Of a stretch of DNA of 50,241 nucleotides, positions 36,294-44,510 are shown in pieces. The notes below the pieces were generated by a model. The model was not told the DNA's origin, searched no databases, and saw only the letters and a list, made by a program, of their open reading frames with translations. The position numbers and the translations under genes were made by a program. The DNA lies in contig JAURNV010000015.1 in the NCBI GenBank assembly GCA_030830005.1, forward strand, positions 1 to 50,241, given 5' to 3'. This DNA is from Flavobacteriaceae bacterium (GTDB lineage Bacteria > Bacteroidota > Bacteroidia > Flavobacteriales > Flavobacteriaceae). Numbering within the stretch: the stretch's first letter is position 1; every line of letters starts with the position of its first letter.

Positions 36294-37229
36294 TTACAAA
36301 GGTAAAGTATTGTTTGCAGCCAAAATAACTGCCTTGTCGTTTTCCAATTGCTTTTTTAGAGTATCTAATGAATCAAACTTCTTTTCATCTCTAATACGCA
36401 TAATAAACGACACGTTAATGTGGTGATTGTAAAGATCTTTTTCCCAATTGAAAATATGAACCTCAATACTTTGGTGTTGACCGTTTACAGTAGGGTTTGT
36501 ACCAATATTCATCATACCCAAATATTTTTTGCCTTTAAAACCTACCACTACAGCATAAACTCCATTTTTTGGAATTATCTTATCGGTATGATTTATGGCA
36601 ATATTTGCTGTAGGAAAACCAATAGTACGACCTCGTTGTTGGCCTTTAATAACCACCCCAGAAAGCGAAAAGGGATGCCCCAAGTATTTATGGGCTTTTA
36701 AGACATCACCTTCCGCTAAAGCAATTCTTATTTTGGTAGAGCTTATGGAGATGTTATCAATTTCTTCAGGGCTTATTTGTGTAACGGAAAAGTTATAAAT
36801 TTCTCCAAAACGGACAAGATCTTCCACATGTGCAATTCTATTTTTACCAAACCTGTGATTATATCCGATAATAATATGTGAGATATTAAGCATTCCAACT
36901 AAAATATCTTGAACATATTCTTGCGCACTCAATTGCGAAAAGGCTTTAGTGAACGGATGAACCACCATATAATCAAGCCCTAAATCTGCCAAAGTTTCTG
37001 CACGTTCTTCAAGGGTTTGAATTAAAGGCATAGAAACATTGGGTTGTAATACTTTTCTTGGGTGTGGGTCAAAGGTTAGTAATGTTGATGTACTTTCACT
37101 TTCTCTCGCTACAGAAACAAGTCGTTTAATTATTTTTTGGTGTCCAAGATGCACTCCATCAAAGGTTCCAACGGTTACAACAGTTTTTGTGTTGGGAGAA
37201 AAAGTGGCACTTTGTCTAAGAATACTCAT
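36294..37229 (-). CDS. ribF: Bifunctional riboflavin kinase/FAD synthetase
   Basis: A 311-residue protein. The FMN adenylyltransferase half shows GTFDGVHLGHQKIIKRL and IIGYNHRFGKNR and the ISSTKIR segment. The riboflavin kinase half (about residue 180 onward) shows GRTIGFPTANIA, NGVYAVVVG and MNIGTNPTV, with an EVHIFNWEKDLY catalytic Glu region. It converts riboflavin to FMN and FAD. The start overlaps the pth end by four bases. Confidence 0.95.
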   Translation of the reverse strand: MSILRQSATFSPNTKTVVTVGTFDGVHLGHQKIIKRLVSVARESESTSTLLTFDPHPRKVLQPNVSMPLIQTLEERAETLADLGLDYMVVHPFTKAFSQLSAQEYVQDILVGMLNISHIIIGYNHRFGKNRIAHVEDLVRFGEIYNFSVTQISPEEIDNISISSTKIRIALAEGDVLKAHKYLGHPFSLSGVVIKGQQRGRTIGFPTANIAINHTDKIIPKNGVYAVVVGFKGKKYLGMMNIGTNPTVNGQHQSIEVHIFNWEKDLYNHHINVSFIMRIRDEKKFDSLDTLKKQLENDKAVILAANNTLPL

Positions 37230-37855
37230 AATTCTAGTGCGTTGCCGTTGTGTTGATTCATTGCAGGTTGTATTCCTTCTGTAATAAAGGATAATGTAGC
37301 TTGTGCGGCTTTAATAATGGCAAATGGGAGTTCCTTGGTTTCTTCACTATTCCATGGCTGTAACACAAAATCAACTTGCCTTCCTTTACTAAAACCAGCA
37401 CCAATACCAAAACGCAATCTTGGATAGTCAGTAGTACTTAATTGAAGTGTAATGTCTTTGAGCCCATTATGTCCTCCATCAGAACCTTTTTGTCGCATGC
37501 GCAACACTCCAAAATTTAAGTGAATATCATCAGTAATAATCATCACATTTTTGAGCGGTACTTTCTTTTGTTGCATCCAGTAACGCACCGCCTTACCGCT
37601 TCGGTTCATAAAAGTATTGGGTTTGAGCAGATGACAGGTTTTACCCTTGTGTTTAAAGGATGCCATATCTCCATAGCGAAGGGTTTCAAAAACAACTTCT
37701 TGTTCTTTAGCAACCGCATCGACTACATCAAACCCTATATTATGACGGGTTCCGGCATATTCAACACCAATGTTGCCAAGTCCAACAATCAAAAAAGATT
37801 TCATATTGGGTTCTTTTTTAGTGGCAGATGAAAAAAAAGGAATGCGAAGTTTCAT
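37226..37855 (-). CDS. pth: Peptidyl-tRNA hydrolase
   Basis: A 209-residue protein that rescues tRNAs from dropped-off peptidyl-tRNA. FLIVGLGNIGVEYAGTRHNIGFDVVD holds the conserved Asn and catalytic His. KPNTFMNRSGKAV, ITDDIHLNFG and GSDGGHNGLKD are all present. A 17-residue N-terminal extension before MKSFLIVG is similar to those in other flavobacterial Pth proteins, so I kept the start at 37855, although ATG 37804 is possible. Confidence 0.95.
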   Translation of the reverse strand: MKLRIPFFSSATKKEPNMKSFLIVGLGNIGVEYAGTRHNIGFDVVDAVAKEQEVVFETLRYGDMASFKHKGKTCHLLKPNTFMNRSGKAVRYWMQQKKVPLKNVMIITDDIHLNFGVLRMRQKGSDGGHNGLKDITLQLSTTDYPRLRFGIGAGFSKGRQVDFVLQPWNSEETKELPFAIIKAAQATLSFITEGIQPAMNQHNGNALEL

Positions 37856-37869
37856 CCATGTAAAAATAA

Positions 37870-37903
37870 AAAAAGCATCTCACTTCACAGCGAGATGCTT
37901 TTT
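37870..37903 (-). terminator. Bidirectional terminator hairpin between rplY and pth
   Basis: AAAAAGCATCTC (37870-37881) pairs perfectly with GAGATGCTTTTT (37892-37903) around a 10-base loop. The A/T flanks work for either strand; rplY on the minus strand ends just before it. Confidence 0.75.
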
Positions 37904-37921
37904 AATAAAAATAAAATAATT

Positions 37922-38575
37922 TTATTCTTCAGCAGAAGCATTTTCTTCTGTCGAATCATTTTCTTCAGCACCTTCAGCACCTTCAGCACCTTCAATATTT
38001 GCATCTGTAACAACACTTTTTATAGAAGTTCTAGAGGTACGTACTTGACATACTACGGTATTGTCGGGGTGTAAAAACTTAAAAGCTTCGTTTTCCAACG
38101 CTGTTACGTATAACTTATTTCCGAGTTCAAGACCAGAAATATCTGCCTCGATGGTATCTGGAAGGTTTGAAGGAAGAGCGCGAACACGGAGTTTACGCTT
38201 GTTACGGCTTAACACACCACCTGAATTAAGCACTCCAGGAGCTGCTCCTTTTATTACTACAGGAATGTCCATAGACACTTCTTTATCATCGTATAACTGA
38301 TAAAAGTCAATATGAAGAATTTTATCTGAAACCGGGTGAAATTGGATGTCCTGTAAAATGGCATTAAACGTTACGTTATCGCCCAAGTCGATAACCACCG
38401 TATGCGCATTAGGAGTATAAATTAATTTGGCAAACGCTCTTTCGTCTGCAGCAAAGTGCACTGGCGTTTCCCCTCCGTATAGTACGCAAGGAACCTGTCC
38501 AGCATTACGTAAGGCTTTGGTTGCTACCTTGCCCACGCTTTCTCTTTTAGATCCGTTGATGGTAATTGATTTCAT
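37922..38575 (-). CDS. rplY: 50S ribosomal protein L25/general stress protein Ctc
   Basis: A 217-residue long-form L25. The N-terminal 5S rRNA-binding domain (residues about 1-90) starts [33 protein letters not shown], and the C-terminal TL5-like domain follows ([34 protein letters not shown]). The last 30 residues are an acidic tail (EGA repeats, then [14 protein letters not shown]). The tail comes from a 9-base tandem repeat. It is close to prs, with 12 bases between them. Confidence 0.95.
   Translation of the reverse strand: MKSITINGSKRESVGKVATKALRNAGQVPCVLYGGETPVHFAADERAFAKLIYTPNAHTVVIDLGDNVTFNAILQDIQFHPVSDKILHIDFYQLYDDKEVSMDIPVVIKGAAPGVLNSGGVLSRNKRKLRVRALPSNLPDTIEADISGLELGNKLYVTALENEAFKFLHPDNTVVCQVRTSRTSIKSVVTDANIEGAEGAEGAEENDSTEENASAEE
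37963..37994 (-). repeat. 9-base tandem repeat in the rplY tail
   Basis: CTTCAGCAC occurs three times in a row (37963-37989) plus a partial fourth copy, encoding EGA repeats in the acidic tail of L25. In-frame copy number could vary between strains. Confidence 0.8.
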
Positions 38576-38587
38576 AATTAATGTTTA

Positions 38588-39529
38588 TTACATGACAAAT
38601 TTGCCTGAGATCGATTCGTTATGGTGTACATTGTACATGACCTCGGCAAACAATTGAGCACAGCTCAATACTTTAATTTTTTCACTCTTTTTCCGTAAAG
38701 GGATAGAGTCTGTTATGATAAGCTCTTTAAGACTTGAAGCTTCAATACGCTCGAAGGCTTCGCCAGAAAGTAACGGGTGTGTACATACTGCGCGAACACT
38801 AATAGCGCCTCGCTCCATCATAAGGTCAGCAGCTTTGGTTAACGTGCCTGCTGTATCTACCATATCATCAACTAGAACTACGTTTTTGCCTTTTACTTCA
38901 CCAATAACCTCCATACTTGAGATGATGTTGGCTTTTTTTCGTTCTTTATAACAAATAACGACATCGCTTTCTAAAAACTTAGAATAGGCATAAGCGCGTT
39001 TTGATCCTCCCATGTCAGGAGAGGCTATCGTTAACTTGTCAATATTTAAGGATTTCAAATATGGTAAAAACAATGAAGAAGCAAACAAGTGGTCTACGGG
39101 TTTTTCGAAAAACCCTTGAATTTGATCAGCATGCAAATCCATAGTGATGATTCTCGTTGCACCAGCAGCCTCTAGTAACTTAGCAATTAGTTTTGCCCCA
39201 ATGGGAACACGAGGTTTGTCTTTACGATCTTGTCGTGCCCAACCAAAATAGGGAATCACCGCAGTAATATGCCGTGCAGATGCACGCTTAGCAGCATCGA
39301 GCATAAGTAGCATTTCCATCAAGTTCTCAGAAGATGGATTTGTAGAACCAATAATAAAAATACGTGAACCCCGTATGGATTCTTCAAAGGAAGGCTGGAA
39401 CTCGCCATCACTGTATCGAGAGAATAGTACGTTACCAACGGGAGCACCATAATGTTTGGCAATCTCTTTGGCAAGTGCTGCACTTTGTGTACAGGCAAAA
39501 ATTTTAGAATTAATAGTTGCTTTACCCAT
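38588..39529 (-). CDS. prs: Ribose-phosphate pyrophosphokinase
   Basis: A 313-residue PRPP synthase. RYSDGEFQPSFEESIRG, GWARQDRKDKPR (ATP-binding region), MDLHADQIQGFF, and the PRPP signature VVLVDDMVDTAGTLTKAADLM are intact. It supplies PRPP for nucleotide, histidine and NAD synthesis. A TACATTTG box on the minus strand (39548-39555) lies about 18 bases before the ATG. Confidence 0.96.
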   Translation of the reverse strand: MGKATINSKIFACTQSAALAKEIAKHYGAPVGNVLFSRYSDGEFQPSFEESIRGSRIFIIGSTNPSSENLMEMLLMLDAAKRASARHITAVIPYFGWARQDRKDKPRVPIGAKLIAKLLEAAGATRIITMDLHADQIQGFFEKPVDHLFASSLFLPYLKSLNIDKLTIASPDMGGSKRAYAYSKFLESDVVICYKERKKANIISSMEVIGEVKGKNVVLVDDMVDTAGTLTKAADLMMERGAISVRAVCTHPLLSGEAFERIEASSLKELIITDSIPLRKKSEKIKVLSCAQLFAEVMYNVHHNESISGKFVM

Positions 39530-39547
39530 AGTTTTTTATGCGGTTTG

Positions 39548-39555
39548 CAAATGTA
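39548..39555 (-). promoter_or_regulatory. TAnnTTTG -7 box (TACATTTG) for prs
   Basis: Minus-strand box 18 bases before the prs ATG. The prs-rplY transcript probably begins here. Confidence 0.45.
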
Positions 39556-39595
39556 GGAATTTATTTCAGCTTGTATAGTTTCACACCCTTTTTTC

Positions 39596-39628
39596 TTGTG
39601 GCGCAATAAAAATTATTGGCTACATTTG
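39596..39628 (+). promoter_or_regulatory. Promoter of tRNA-Leu (-33 TTG, -7 TACATTTG)
   Basis: TTG at 39596-39598 and TACATTTG at 39621-39628 are 22 bases apart and match the Bacteroidota -33/-7 layout. The box ends 10 bases before the mature tRNA start. Confidence 0.55.
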
Positions 39629-39638
39629 CGATCCGTTC

Positions 39639-39722
39639 GCCTTGGTGGCGGAATTGGTAGACGCGCTGGATTCAAAATCCAGTGCTGGCAACAGCGTGTG
39701 GGTTCGATTCCCACCCAAGGTA
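39639..39722 (+). tRNA. tRNA-Leu (anticodon CAA)
   Basis: The acceptor arm GCCTTGG pairs with CCAAGGT at the 3' end. The D-arm region GGCGGAATTGGTAGACGC, the anticodon arm CTGGATTCAAAATCCAG (anticodon CAA), a long variable arm typical of class II tRNAs (TGCTGGCAACAGCG), and the T-arm GTGGGTTCGATTCCCAC are all present. CCA is not encoded. A promoter lies just upstream and a hairpin terminator just downstream, so it is a single-gene unit. Confidence 0.95.
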
Positions 39723-39731
39723 CTTTAAAAG

Positions 39732-39756
39732 CCCGGAAAATATTCTGGGTTTTTTA
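39732..39756 (+). terminator. Terminator after tRNA-Leu
   Basis: CCCGGAA (39732-39738) pairs with TTCTGGG (39743-39749, one G-T pair) around AATA, followed by TTTTTTA. An adjacent perfect AT palindrome (39755-39770) overlaps the end of the convergent gene. Confidence 0.7.
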
Positions 39757-39758
39757 TT

Positions 39759-40538
39759 TTAATTAAAATATAAACTTCCTTCAATTAAAACCTTAGGGGG
39801 TAAATTCCCCCCTTCAGAATTATCTTCAACACATATTCCTATATAATCTTGAGAATTCAGATTAATACCAGAGCCAGAATCAAGTGAAACCTCAAAAGAA
39901 CCAAAAGAATTAGCTAATGCAGTTCCAATTAATTTTGTTTCACTAGTGGTGTAATTGGCTAGTAAGACTCTATAGTTTGTCGTAGAATTGTTTTGGTAAC
40001 TAATTGTACCTGATAATATTTCACCGCCATCATAAATTTCGGGAATTAATTTACCATAGGTTACGGGGCTAAGATGCGAGGGCCGACCTCCTATGTATCT
40101 ATCAAAAGTATTGAAATATACTCCTGCTCCGTGTGGTAAAATGGGCCAACCGAACAAACCATATCCTAATGGTGACAAGTCAAAAGAAAGCACCATTGGA
40201 GCTGCTGTACCCGAACCATATGTATCATTTAGGTCCGTAAAAAATGATATTGATGCAGTTGAAGAGATTGTGCTGGCAACAACCATTTTATCCCAACTAA
40301 CACCATCGTAAAAATAAAAACCCGTTGTGCCATCTATTTGATATACTATTAAACCAGTGGCTGGAGTAGTAATCGCATTGCGCTGGGTCTCAGTCATTCT
40401 TGGCATCAATAAACCAGCTGTGTTAGAGGTAATGTCTAAAGCAGATGAAGCGTCTGGAGTTTCATTGTTTATCCCTACTTGAGCATATGTATTTAAGGTT
40501 ACTAATAATACTGCTAAAAGTGTAAAAAAATGCTTCAT
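39759..40538 (-). CDS. Secreted protein of unknown function
   Basis: A 259-residue protein from ATG 40538, chosen because it opens a Sec signal peptide (MKHFFTLLAVLLVTLNTYAQ, cleavage after AQ); a longer frame upstream adds 27 residues ahead of it. The mature N-terminus VGINNETPDASSALDITSNTAGLLMPRMTETQRNAI is a motif seen at the start of many Bacteroidota exported, adhesin- or tail-fibre-like proteins. The rest is beta-rich and ends ICVEDNSEGGNLPPKVLIEGSLYFN. No catalytic motif and no T9SS C-terminal domain were recognised. It stands alone between the tRNA and nfu terminators. Confidence 0.7.
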   Translation of the reverse strand: MKHFFTLLAVLLVTLNTYAQVGINNETPDASSALDITSNTAGLLMPRMTETQRNAITTPATGLIVYQIDGTTGFYFYDGVSWDKMVVASTISSTASISFFTDLNDTYGSGTAAPMVLSFDLSPLGYGLFGWPILPHGAGVYFNTFDRYIGGRPSHLSPVTYGKLIPEIYDGGEILSGTISYQNNSTTNYRVLLANYTTSETKLIGTALANSFGSFEVSLDSGSGINLNSQDYIGICVEDNSEGGNLPPKVLIEGSLYFN

Positions 40539-40638
40539 GGAATTGGTTAATTGAAACTGAAGTAAAAATAGAAAAAAATAACGCTTAGTAAATTCTCTCA
40601 ACCTTTCTAAATCTTCCAAGAAAAAGTTTAATAATTGG

Positions 40639-40668
40639 AAACCCTTAATTTTATAGAGTTGAGGGTTT
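40639..40668 (-). terminator. Hairpin downstream of the nfu gene
   Basis: AAACCCTTAA (40639-40648) pairs with TTGAGGGTTT (40659-40668) with one wobble pair. It lies between the nfu stop and the secreted-protein gene. Minus-strand T-richness after it is modest. Confidence 0.45.
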
Positions 40669-40751
40669 TATATTTTATGCCTCCCAACATATACCCAACC
40701 CTGCTCTTTTTAAAATGAAGCGATGACTAATTCAGCTAAAACAAAGGATGG

Positions 40752-41624
40752 TTACCCATTGGTTGCAACGACTTGCTCTACTTTCCCAGGCAGCATTTCG
40801 CGCATCATCGTTTCAATACCATTTTTAAGTGTAAAGGTAGAAGATGGACAACCACTACATGCACCTTGTAGCACCACGTGTACAGCTTTTTGTTCCTCGT
40901 TAAAGGACTGAAAAACAATGTTACCGCCATCAGAAGCTACAGCAGGTTTGATATACTCGTCCAAAATGCGTATAATTTCTTGTTCTGTATGGGAATAGTC
41001 GACTTGTGATTGTTCGGGACTTTCATGAGCAGGGATAAAACCAGCAGCCAAAATAGGTTTATCAGCAGCCAAATACTCTCTAATAAAGGTGCGAACTTCT
41101 TGTACTATCTCTTCCCAAGAGCGAATTTCATATTTGGTTATCGACACAAAATTTTCGTCCATATAGACCTCCTTGACAAAAGGAAAATGAAATAATGCTT
41201 GAGCCAAGGGGGCATCTTTGGTAGTGTCAATAGAAGTAAATTCTACACTGGAAGGCACTAATTTTTTATTTGCCACAAATTTCATCACTGCAGGGTTGGG
41301 CGTACTTTCGGCATACACATTTGCAGGCGTAGCTTTTTTACTTTTAAGAACATCTCCGCCGTCAGCAATATATTTTTCTAGTTGTTCATGTACTTCTTCT
41401 TGGACATCTTTCCATTCTAAAATTGGGAAGCGCTCTAGCGTAAGCTGAGTACTGCTAAGGGTAACGGCTTTTACAAAGGGTAAGTAAAACAGTTGTTGTG
41501 CGAGGGGCACTTCTGCAGCTTCTGCCACATTATTAAACGCATAAGCACGTTCTACCAAAGGTGTATTGGTAGCAAAGACCAACACATCGGGATTATCTGA
41601 TGGGATGATTCGGAAGTGATTCAT
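40752..41624 (-). CDS. NifU/Nfu-type Fe-S cluster scaffold with two N-terminal Nfu_N repeats
   Basis: A 290-residue protein from ATG 41624 (MNHFRIIPSDNPD); a longer frame start adds 14 residues and would run into the promoter. Two Nfu_N-like domains (about residues 1-85 and 105-190) share ESTPNPAVMKFVANK-like and PLAQxLFxFPFVK patterns. The C-terminal NifU domain (about 210-290) carries the Fe-S scaffold CSGCPSSTFTLKNGIETMM. It should assemble or carry Fe-S clusters. A TACTTTTG -7 box is 12 bases before the ATG. Confidence 0.88.
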   Translation of the reverse strand: MNHFRIIPSDNPDVLVFATNTPLVERAYAFNNVAEAAEVPLAQQLFYLPFVKAVTLSSTQLTLERFPILEWKDVQEEVHEQLEKYIADGGDVLKSKKATPANVYAESTPNPAVMKFVANKKLVPSSVEFTSIDTTKDAPLAQALFHFPFVKEVYMDENFVSITKYEIRSWEEIVQEVRTFIREYLAADKPILAAGFIPAHESPEQSQVDYSHTEQEIIRILDEYIKPAVASDGGNIVFQSFNEEQKAVHVVLQGACSGCPSSTFTLKNGIETMMREMLPGKVEQVVATNG

Positions 41625-41636
41625 AAGCTTTTGATG

Positions 41637-41644
41637 CAAAAGTA
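41637..41644 (-). promoter_or_regulatory. TAnnTTTG -7 box (TACTTTTG) for nfu
   Basis: Minus-strand box 12 bases before ATG 41624, within the 72-base divergent region shared with the carbonic anhydrase gene. Confidence 0.4.
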
Positions 41645-41696
41645 GGCATTCATAACATTGTAACATATATGCTTTTGGTTTTTTGTAATTTGCGGT

Positions 41697-42209
41697 ATGC
41701 TTATCAAAACTGTTTTAGGGCACACCCCAAAATATGGTACCGACTGCTTTTTTGCTGATAACGCCACACTTATTGGCGATATCATTATGGGGAATTATTG
41801 TTCGGTATGGTTTCAGGCTGTAGTTCGTGGTGATGTAAATAGCATTCGAATCGGAGACCATGTAAATATCCAAGATGGAGCTGTGATTCATGCAACGTAT
41901 AAAACCTCACAAACAACAATTGGAAATAATGTATCAATTGGACATAACGCCATAGTGCATGGATGTACGCTTCACGACAATGTTCTTGTGGGTATGGGAG
42001 CTATCATCATGGACGATGCTGTGGTAGAGTCAAATAGCATAATTGCAGCGGGCGCAGTGGTTGCAAAAAATACGGTTGTTCCTGCAGGTTCAGTTTTTGC
42101 GGGTATTCCGGCTAAAAAAATCAAAGATACTTCCCCTGAACTAGTTTCGGGAGAAATAGAGCGTATAGCCAAAAACTATAGCCTTTACGCCAGCTGGTTT
42201 AAAGACTAA
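41697..42209 (+). CDS. Gamma carbonic anhydrase-like (PaaY/YrdA-type) hexapeptide-repeat protein
   Basis: A 170-residue left-handed beta-helix protein. Hexapeptide repeats run from ADNATLIGDIIMGNYCSVW through VVRGDVNSIRIGDHVNIQDGAVIH, TIGNNVSIGHNAIVHGCTLHDN and AGAVVAKNTVVPAGSVFAGIPAKKIK. The His residues in IQDGAVIHATY and IGHNAIVHG are placed as the Zn ligands of gamma carbonic anhydrases. Whether it hydrates CO2 is unproven; PaaY-like thioesterase roles exist in the family. It overlaps murI by four bases at the 3' end. Confidence 0.88.
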   Translation: MLIKTVLGHTPKYGTDCFFADNATLIGDIIMGNYCSVWFQAVVRGDVNSIRIGDHVNIQDGAVIHATYKTSQTTIGNNVSIGHNAIVHGCTLHDNVLVGMGAIIMDDAVVESNSIIAAGAVVAKNTVVPAGSVFAGIPAKKIKDTSPELVSGEIERIAKNYSLYASWFKD

Positions 42210-42979
42210 ATAGCAGTTTGATTTACTTCAATAACCCCAAACATTTTCCATAATTTCTTGTTAGGAAAGGCAGTACTGTAATAATTAGTTCTCCCACCGA
42301 CTGTGTTTAAAATTTCGCGACTTTCTAACAGACGCTTGGTTTGTTTTGCTACAGCTTCGCCACAATCCACAATGGTTACATTTTTGGGAAGTATGGATTT
42401 CAAAGGTTTATTTAAAAAAGGATAATGAGTACATCCCAAAACCAAATGGTCAATGGGTTTTTTTAACATAGGAGCAAGATCTTTTCGTAATTGTATTTCG
42501 GCTTGTGGGCTATCTGCATTACCCTCTTCGACCAACGCTACCAATCCATGTCCTATTTGGGTAATAACCTCAATGTCTTTGGCATGGTCTTGTGTAGTGG
42601 CTTGAAACAATTCGCTGGAAAGCGTACCTTCTGTAGCTAACACACCTACTACTCCTGTTTTACTTCCTAAAGCAGCAGGTTTAATAGCAGGTTCAATACC
42701 CACAAAGGGAACAGTAAAAGTATTACGCAAATGAGAAATGGCATTTGTTGTTGCCGTATTACACGCCACAACGATAAGTTTACAATTTTTAGAAATTAAC
42801 CAATTAGATATAGCATCGGAACGTTTAATTATCTCTTCTTTGGTGCGTTTTCCATAAGGGGAAAATGCCTGATCAGCAACATAAATAACGTCTTCATTAG
42901 GGAGCATTTTTCGAATGGCATATAATACAGAAAGCCCACCAACTCCGGAATCAAAAACGCCAATTGGATTTTTGTGCAT
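42206..42979 (-). CDS. murI: Glutamate racemase
   Basis: A 257-residue cofactor-independent racemase making D-glutamate for peptidoglycan. IGVFDSGVGGLSVLYAIR is the N-terminal motif, VVACNTATTNAI holds the first catalytic Cys, and LVLGCTHYPFL the second. It lies downstream of the ompH pair, separated by a perfect hairpin. Confidence 0.95.
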   Translation of the reverse strand: MHKNPIGVFDSGVGGLSVLYAIRKMLPNEDVIYVADQAFSPYGKRTKEEIIKRSDAISNWLISKNCKLIVVACNTATTNAISHLRNTFTVPFVGIEPAIKPAALGSKTGVVGVLATEGTLSSELFQATTQDHAKDIEVITQIGHGLVALVEEGNADSPQAEIQLRKDLAPMLKKPIDHLVLGCTHYPFLNKPLKSILPKNVTIVDCGEAVAKQTKRLLESREILNTVGGRTNYYSTAFPNKKLWKMFGVIEVNQTAI

Positions 42980-42991
42980 GCCTAAAAATAA

Positions 42992-43020
42992 AAAAACTGC
43001 CTTGAAAAGAGGCAGTTTTT
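42992..43020 (-). terminator. Terminator hairpin between ompH and murI
   Basis: AAAAACTGCC (42992-43001) pairs perfectly with GGCAGTTTTT (43011-43020) around TTGAAAAGA. It lies 23 bases after the ompH stop and 12 bases before murI, so it would end the bamA-ompH transcript. Confidence 0.75.
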
Positions 43021-43043
43021 ATGATACTATTTTTTCGGATTGA

Positions 43044-43547
43044 TTAGATGCCTAATGCTTTTTTTACATCCGGTTCCAAATCTGTTCCTTCTGACATCAA
43101 AAGCGCACCGCCAAGGCTAGCGTCAATAACGTAGTCAAAACCTTTGGCTTTAGCAACTTCTTGAACTTTAGCTCGTGCGTTCTCAATTATAGGACGTAGT
43201 AAGTCAGCTTGTTTCTTTTGAATGTCCTGCGCTGCAGTTTGACGAAATTGCTGAATATTTTGCTCCATACCTGCAAGTTCTTGCTGACGTGCTTGATTGG
43301 TTACTTCAGTTTGATTTTCAGCTTCGGCTGAATAATTTTGCAACTTGGTTTGATATTCCTTAATTGAGGATTCAATTTCTGTTTTGTAATCCTTTTCTAG
43401 CTTTTGGATTTCCTCTTGGGCAGCTAATACGCTGGGCATTTCACTTACGAGTTTTTGAAAATCAATATGCGCCACTTTACTTTGGGCAAAAGTTGCACTA
43501 GTTAACATCAAAGTTGTAATTAAAATGAGTGTAGATAAATACTTCAT
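43044..43547 (-). CDS. OmpH/Skp-family periplasmic chaperone (short copy)
   Basis: A 167-residue protein with a Sec signal (MKYLSTLILITTLMLTSATFAQ) and the family start SKVAHIDFQKLVSEMPSVLAAQ. A long amphipathic coiled coil follows (residues about 45-130, Q/E/K rich), then GFDYVIDASLGGALLMSEGTDLEPDVKKALGI. Skp relatives hold unfolded outer-membrane proteins in the periplasm for BamA, which is encoded two genes upstream in the same direction. Confidence 0.9.
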   Translation of the reverse strand: MKYLSTLILITTLMLTSATFAQSKVAHIDFQKLVSEMPSVLAAQEEIQKLEKDYKTEIESSIKEYQTKLQNYSAEAENQTEVTNQARQQELAGMEQNIQQFRQTAAQDIQKKQADLLRPIIENARAKVQEVAKAKGFDYVIDASLGGALLMSEGTDLEPDVKKALGI

Positions 43548-43569
43548 TGGATTTAGATTTAATTGAAAA

Positions 43570-44499
43570 TTATGTTTGTTGTTTCGTTTGTTTACGTTTT
43601 TCTTCTAGTTCTTTTTTTCGGCGCTCAAGTTCTTCAAGGCGTTCTTTTCTTCGCTTCTCTAATGCTTCAGCTTGTTCTTTTTTTCTTTTTTCAAGCTCCT
43701 CAGCGCGTAATTTCTTTTTTTGTTCTAGTTCAGTTTTTCGATTTGCCCTTTCTGTCTCTTCAGCTTCTTTGGTAGAGATATCAGTATTGGTACTTTCACT
43801 AGAGGATTTTTTACTCTTTTTCTGTTTCCGTTTTGCCTTGCGTTCTTCTAACTCTTTTAAACGTTCTGCTTTTCTTTGTTCTAGAGCCTTACGCTTTTCT
43901 TCTAAAGCTGGATTTGTACGCTGGCGACGCTCATTTTTTTTAGTGTCAGCTAAAAATTCTTGCGCCTTTTTCTTGTCTTCTATTTCAATATAGCGAATAA
44001 CAAGTTCGCTAATATCGTATTTTTTTTCAGAATGCAGCACCAAGATGTCTGCTGTGCTATCAAAAACATAATCTAAATTCCGATCATCTGCAACTTCTTT
44101 AATAGCTGTTAAGATTTCATCTTGTGCTGGCTGAGCCAACAACACTTTCTGTTTTAACCAATCGCCCTCTTTACCAAAGCGCTGTTCAATATATTGGTCC
44201 AATTTTTCCTGTTCAAACGCCAAATCTTCTTTGCGATCTTCATAAATTTCATCGGTTAAGAGAGGACGTTCCAATTCAAGAGCTTCTTTATGCTTGTTCA
44301 GTTCTTGTTGTTGCGTCTCAATTTCGTTACGCCAGGCAGTAATTTTGGTTTCTAACTCCTGACTGGATTGTGCGTATCCTTTGTGTGCTTCTAACACTTT
44401 ATCTAAATCCATAAATCCAATGCGTACGTTTTGTTGTGCACTGCCTAAAAAAGCAATAAACACCAACAGAACACTACATACTGAGCGCAAAGAAATCAT
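43570..44499 (-). CDS. OmpH/Skp-family protein with an extended charged C-terminal coiled coil
   Basis: A 309-residue protein from ATG 44499; the longer frame would overlap the end of bamA. A signal peptide (MISLRSVCSVLLVFIAFLGSAQ) precedes RIGFMDLDKVLEAHKGYAQSS and an OmpH core up to about residue 165. Beyond this lies an unusually long tail rich in Lys, Glu and Arg (repeated KRKxLExRKxER-type units to the end), predicted as a continuous charged helix. Such tails are variable in the family. It lies between bamA and the short ompH copy. Confidence 0.87.
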   Translation of the reverse strand: MISLRSVCSVLLVFIAFLGSAQQNVRIGFMDLDKVLEAHKGYAQSSQELETKITAWRNEIETQQQELNKHKEALELERPLLTDEIYEDRKEDLAFEQEKLDQYIEQRFGKEGDWLKQKVLLAQPAQDEILTAIKEVADDRNLDYVFDSTADILVLHSEKKYDISELVIRYIEIEDKKKAQEFLADTKKNERRQRTNPALEEKRKALEQRKAERLKELEERKAKRKQKKSKKSSSESTNTDISTKEAEETERANRKTELEQKKKLRAEELEKRKKEQAEALEKRRKERLEELERRKKELEEKRKQTKQQT

Positions 44500-44510
44500 G
44501 CAAATAGCCT

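Noticed and set aside
39755-39770. Perfect 16-base AT palindrome as a regulator site
   Set aside because: It lies in the terminator region between two convergent genes and overlaps a stop codon; a plain AT-rich transcription-end role is more likely.
39639-40619. Genomic island inserted at tRNA-Leu
   Set aside because: No integrase, no direct repeat of the tRNA 3' end and no composition shift were seen; only one secreted-protein gene lies beside the tRNA.
43547-43993. Plus-strand frame of 148 residues rich in Ser and Phe
   Set aside because: It is the antisense of the Lys/Glu-rich tail of the long OmpH gene; the odd composition is explained by that strand's coding bias.
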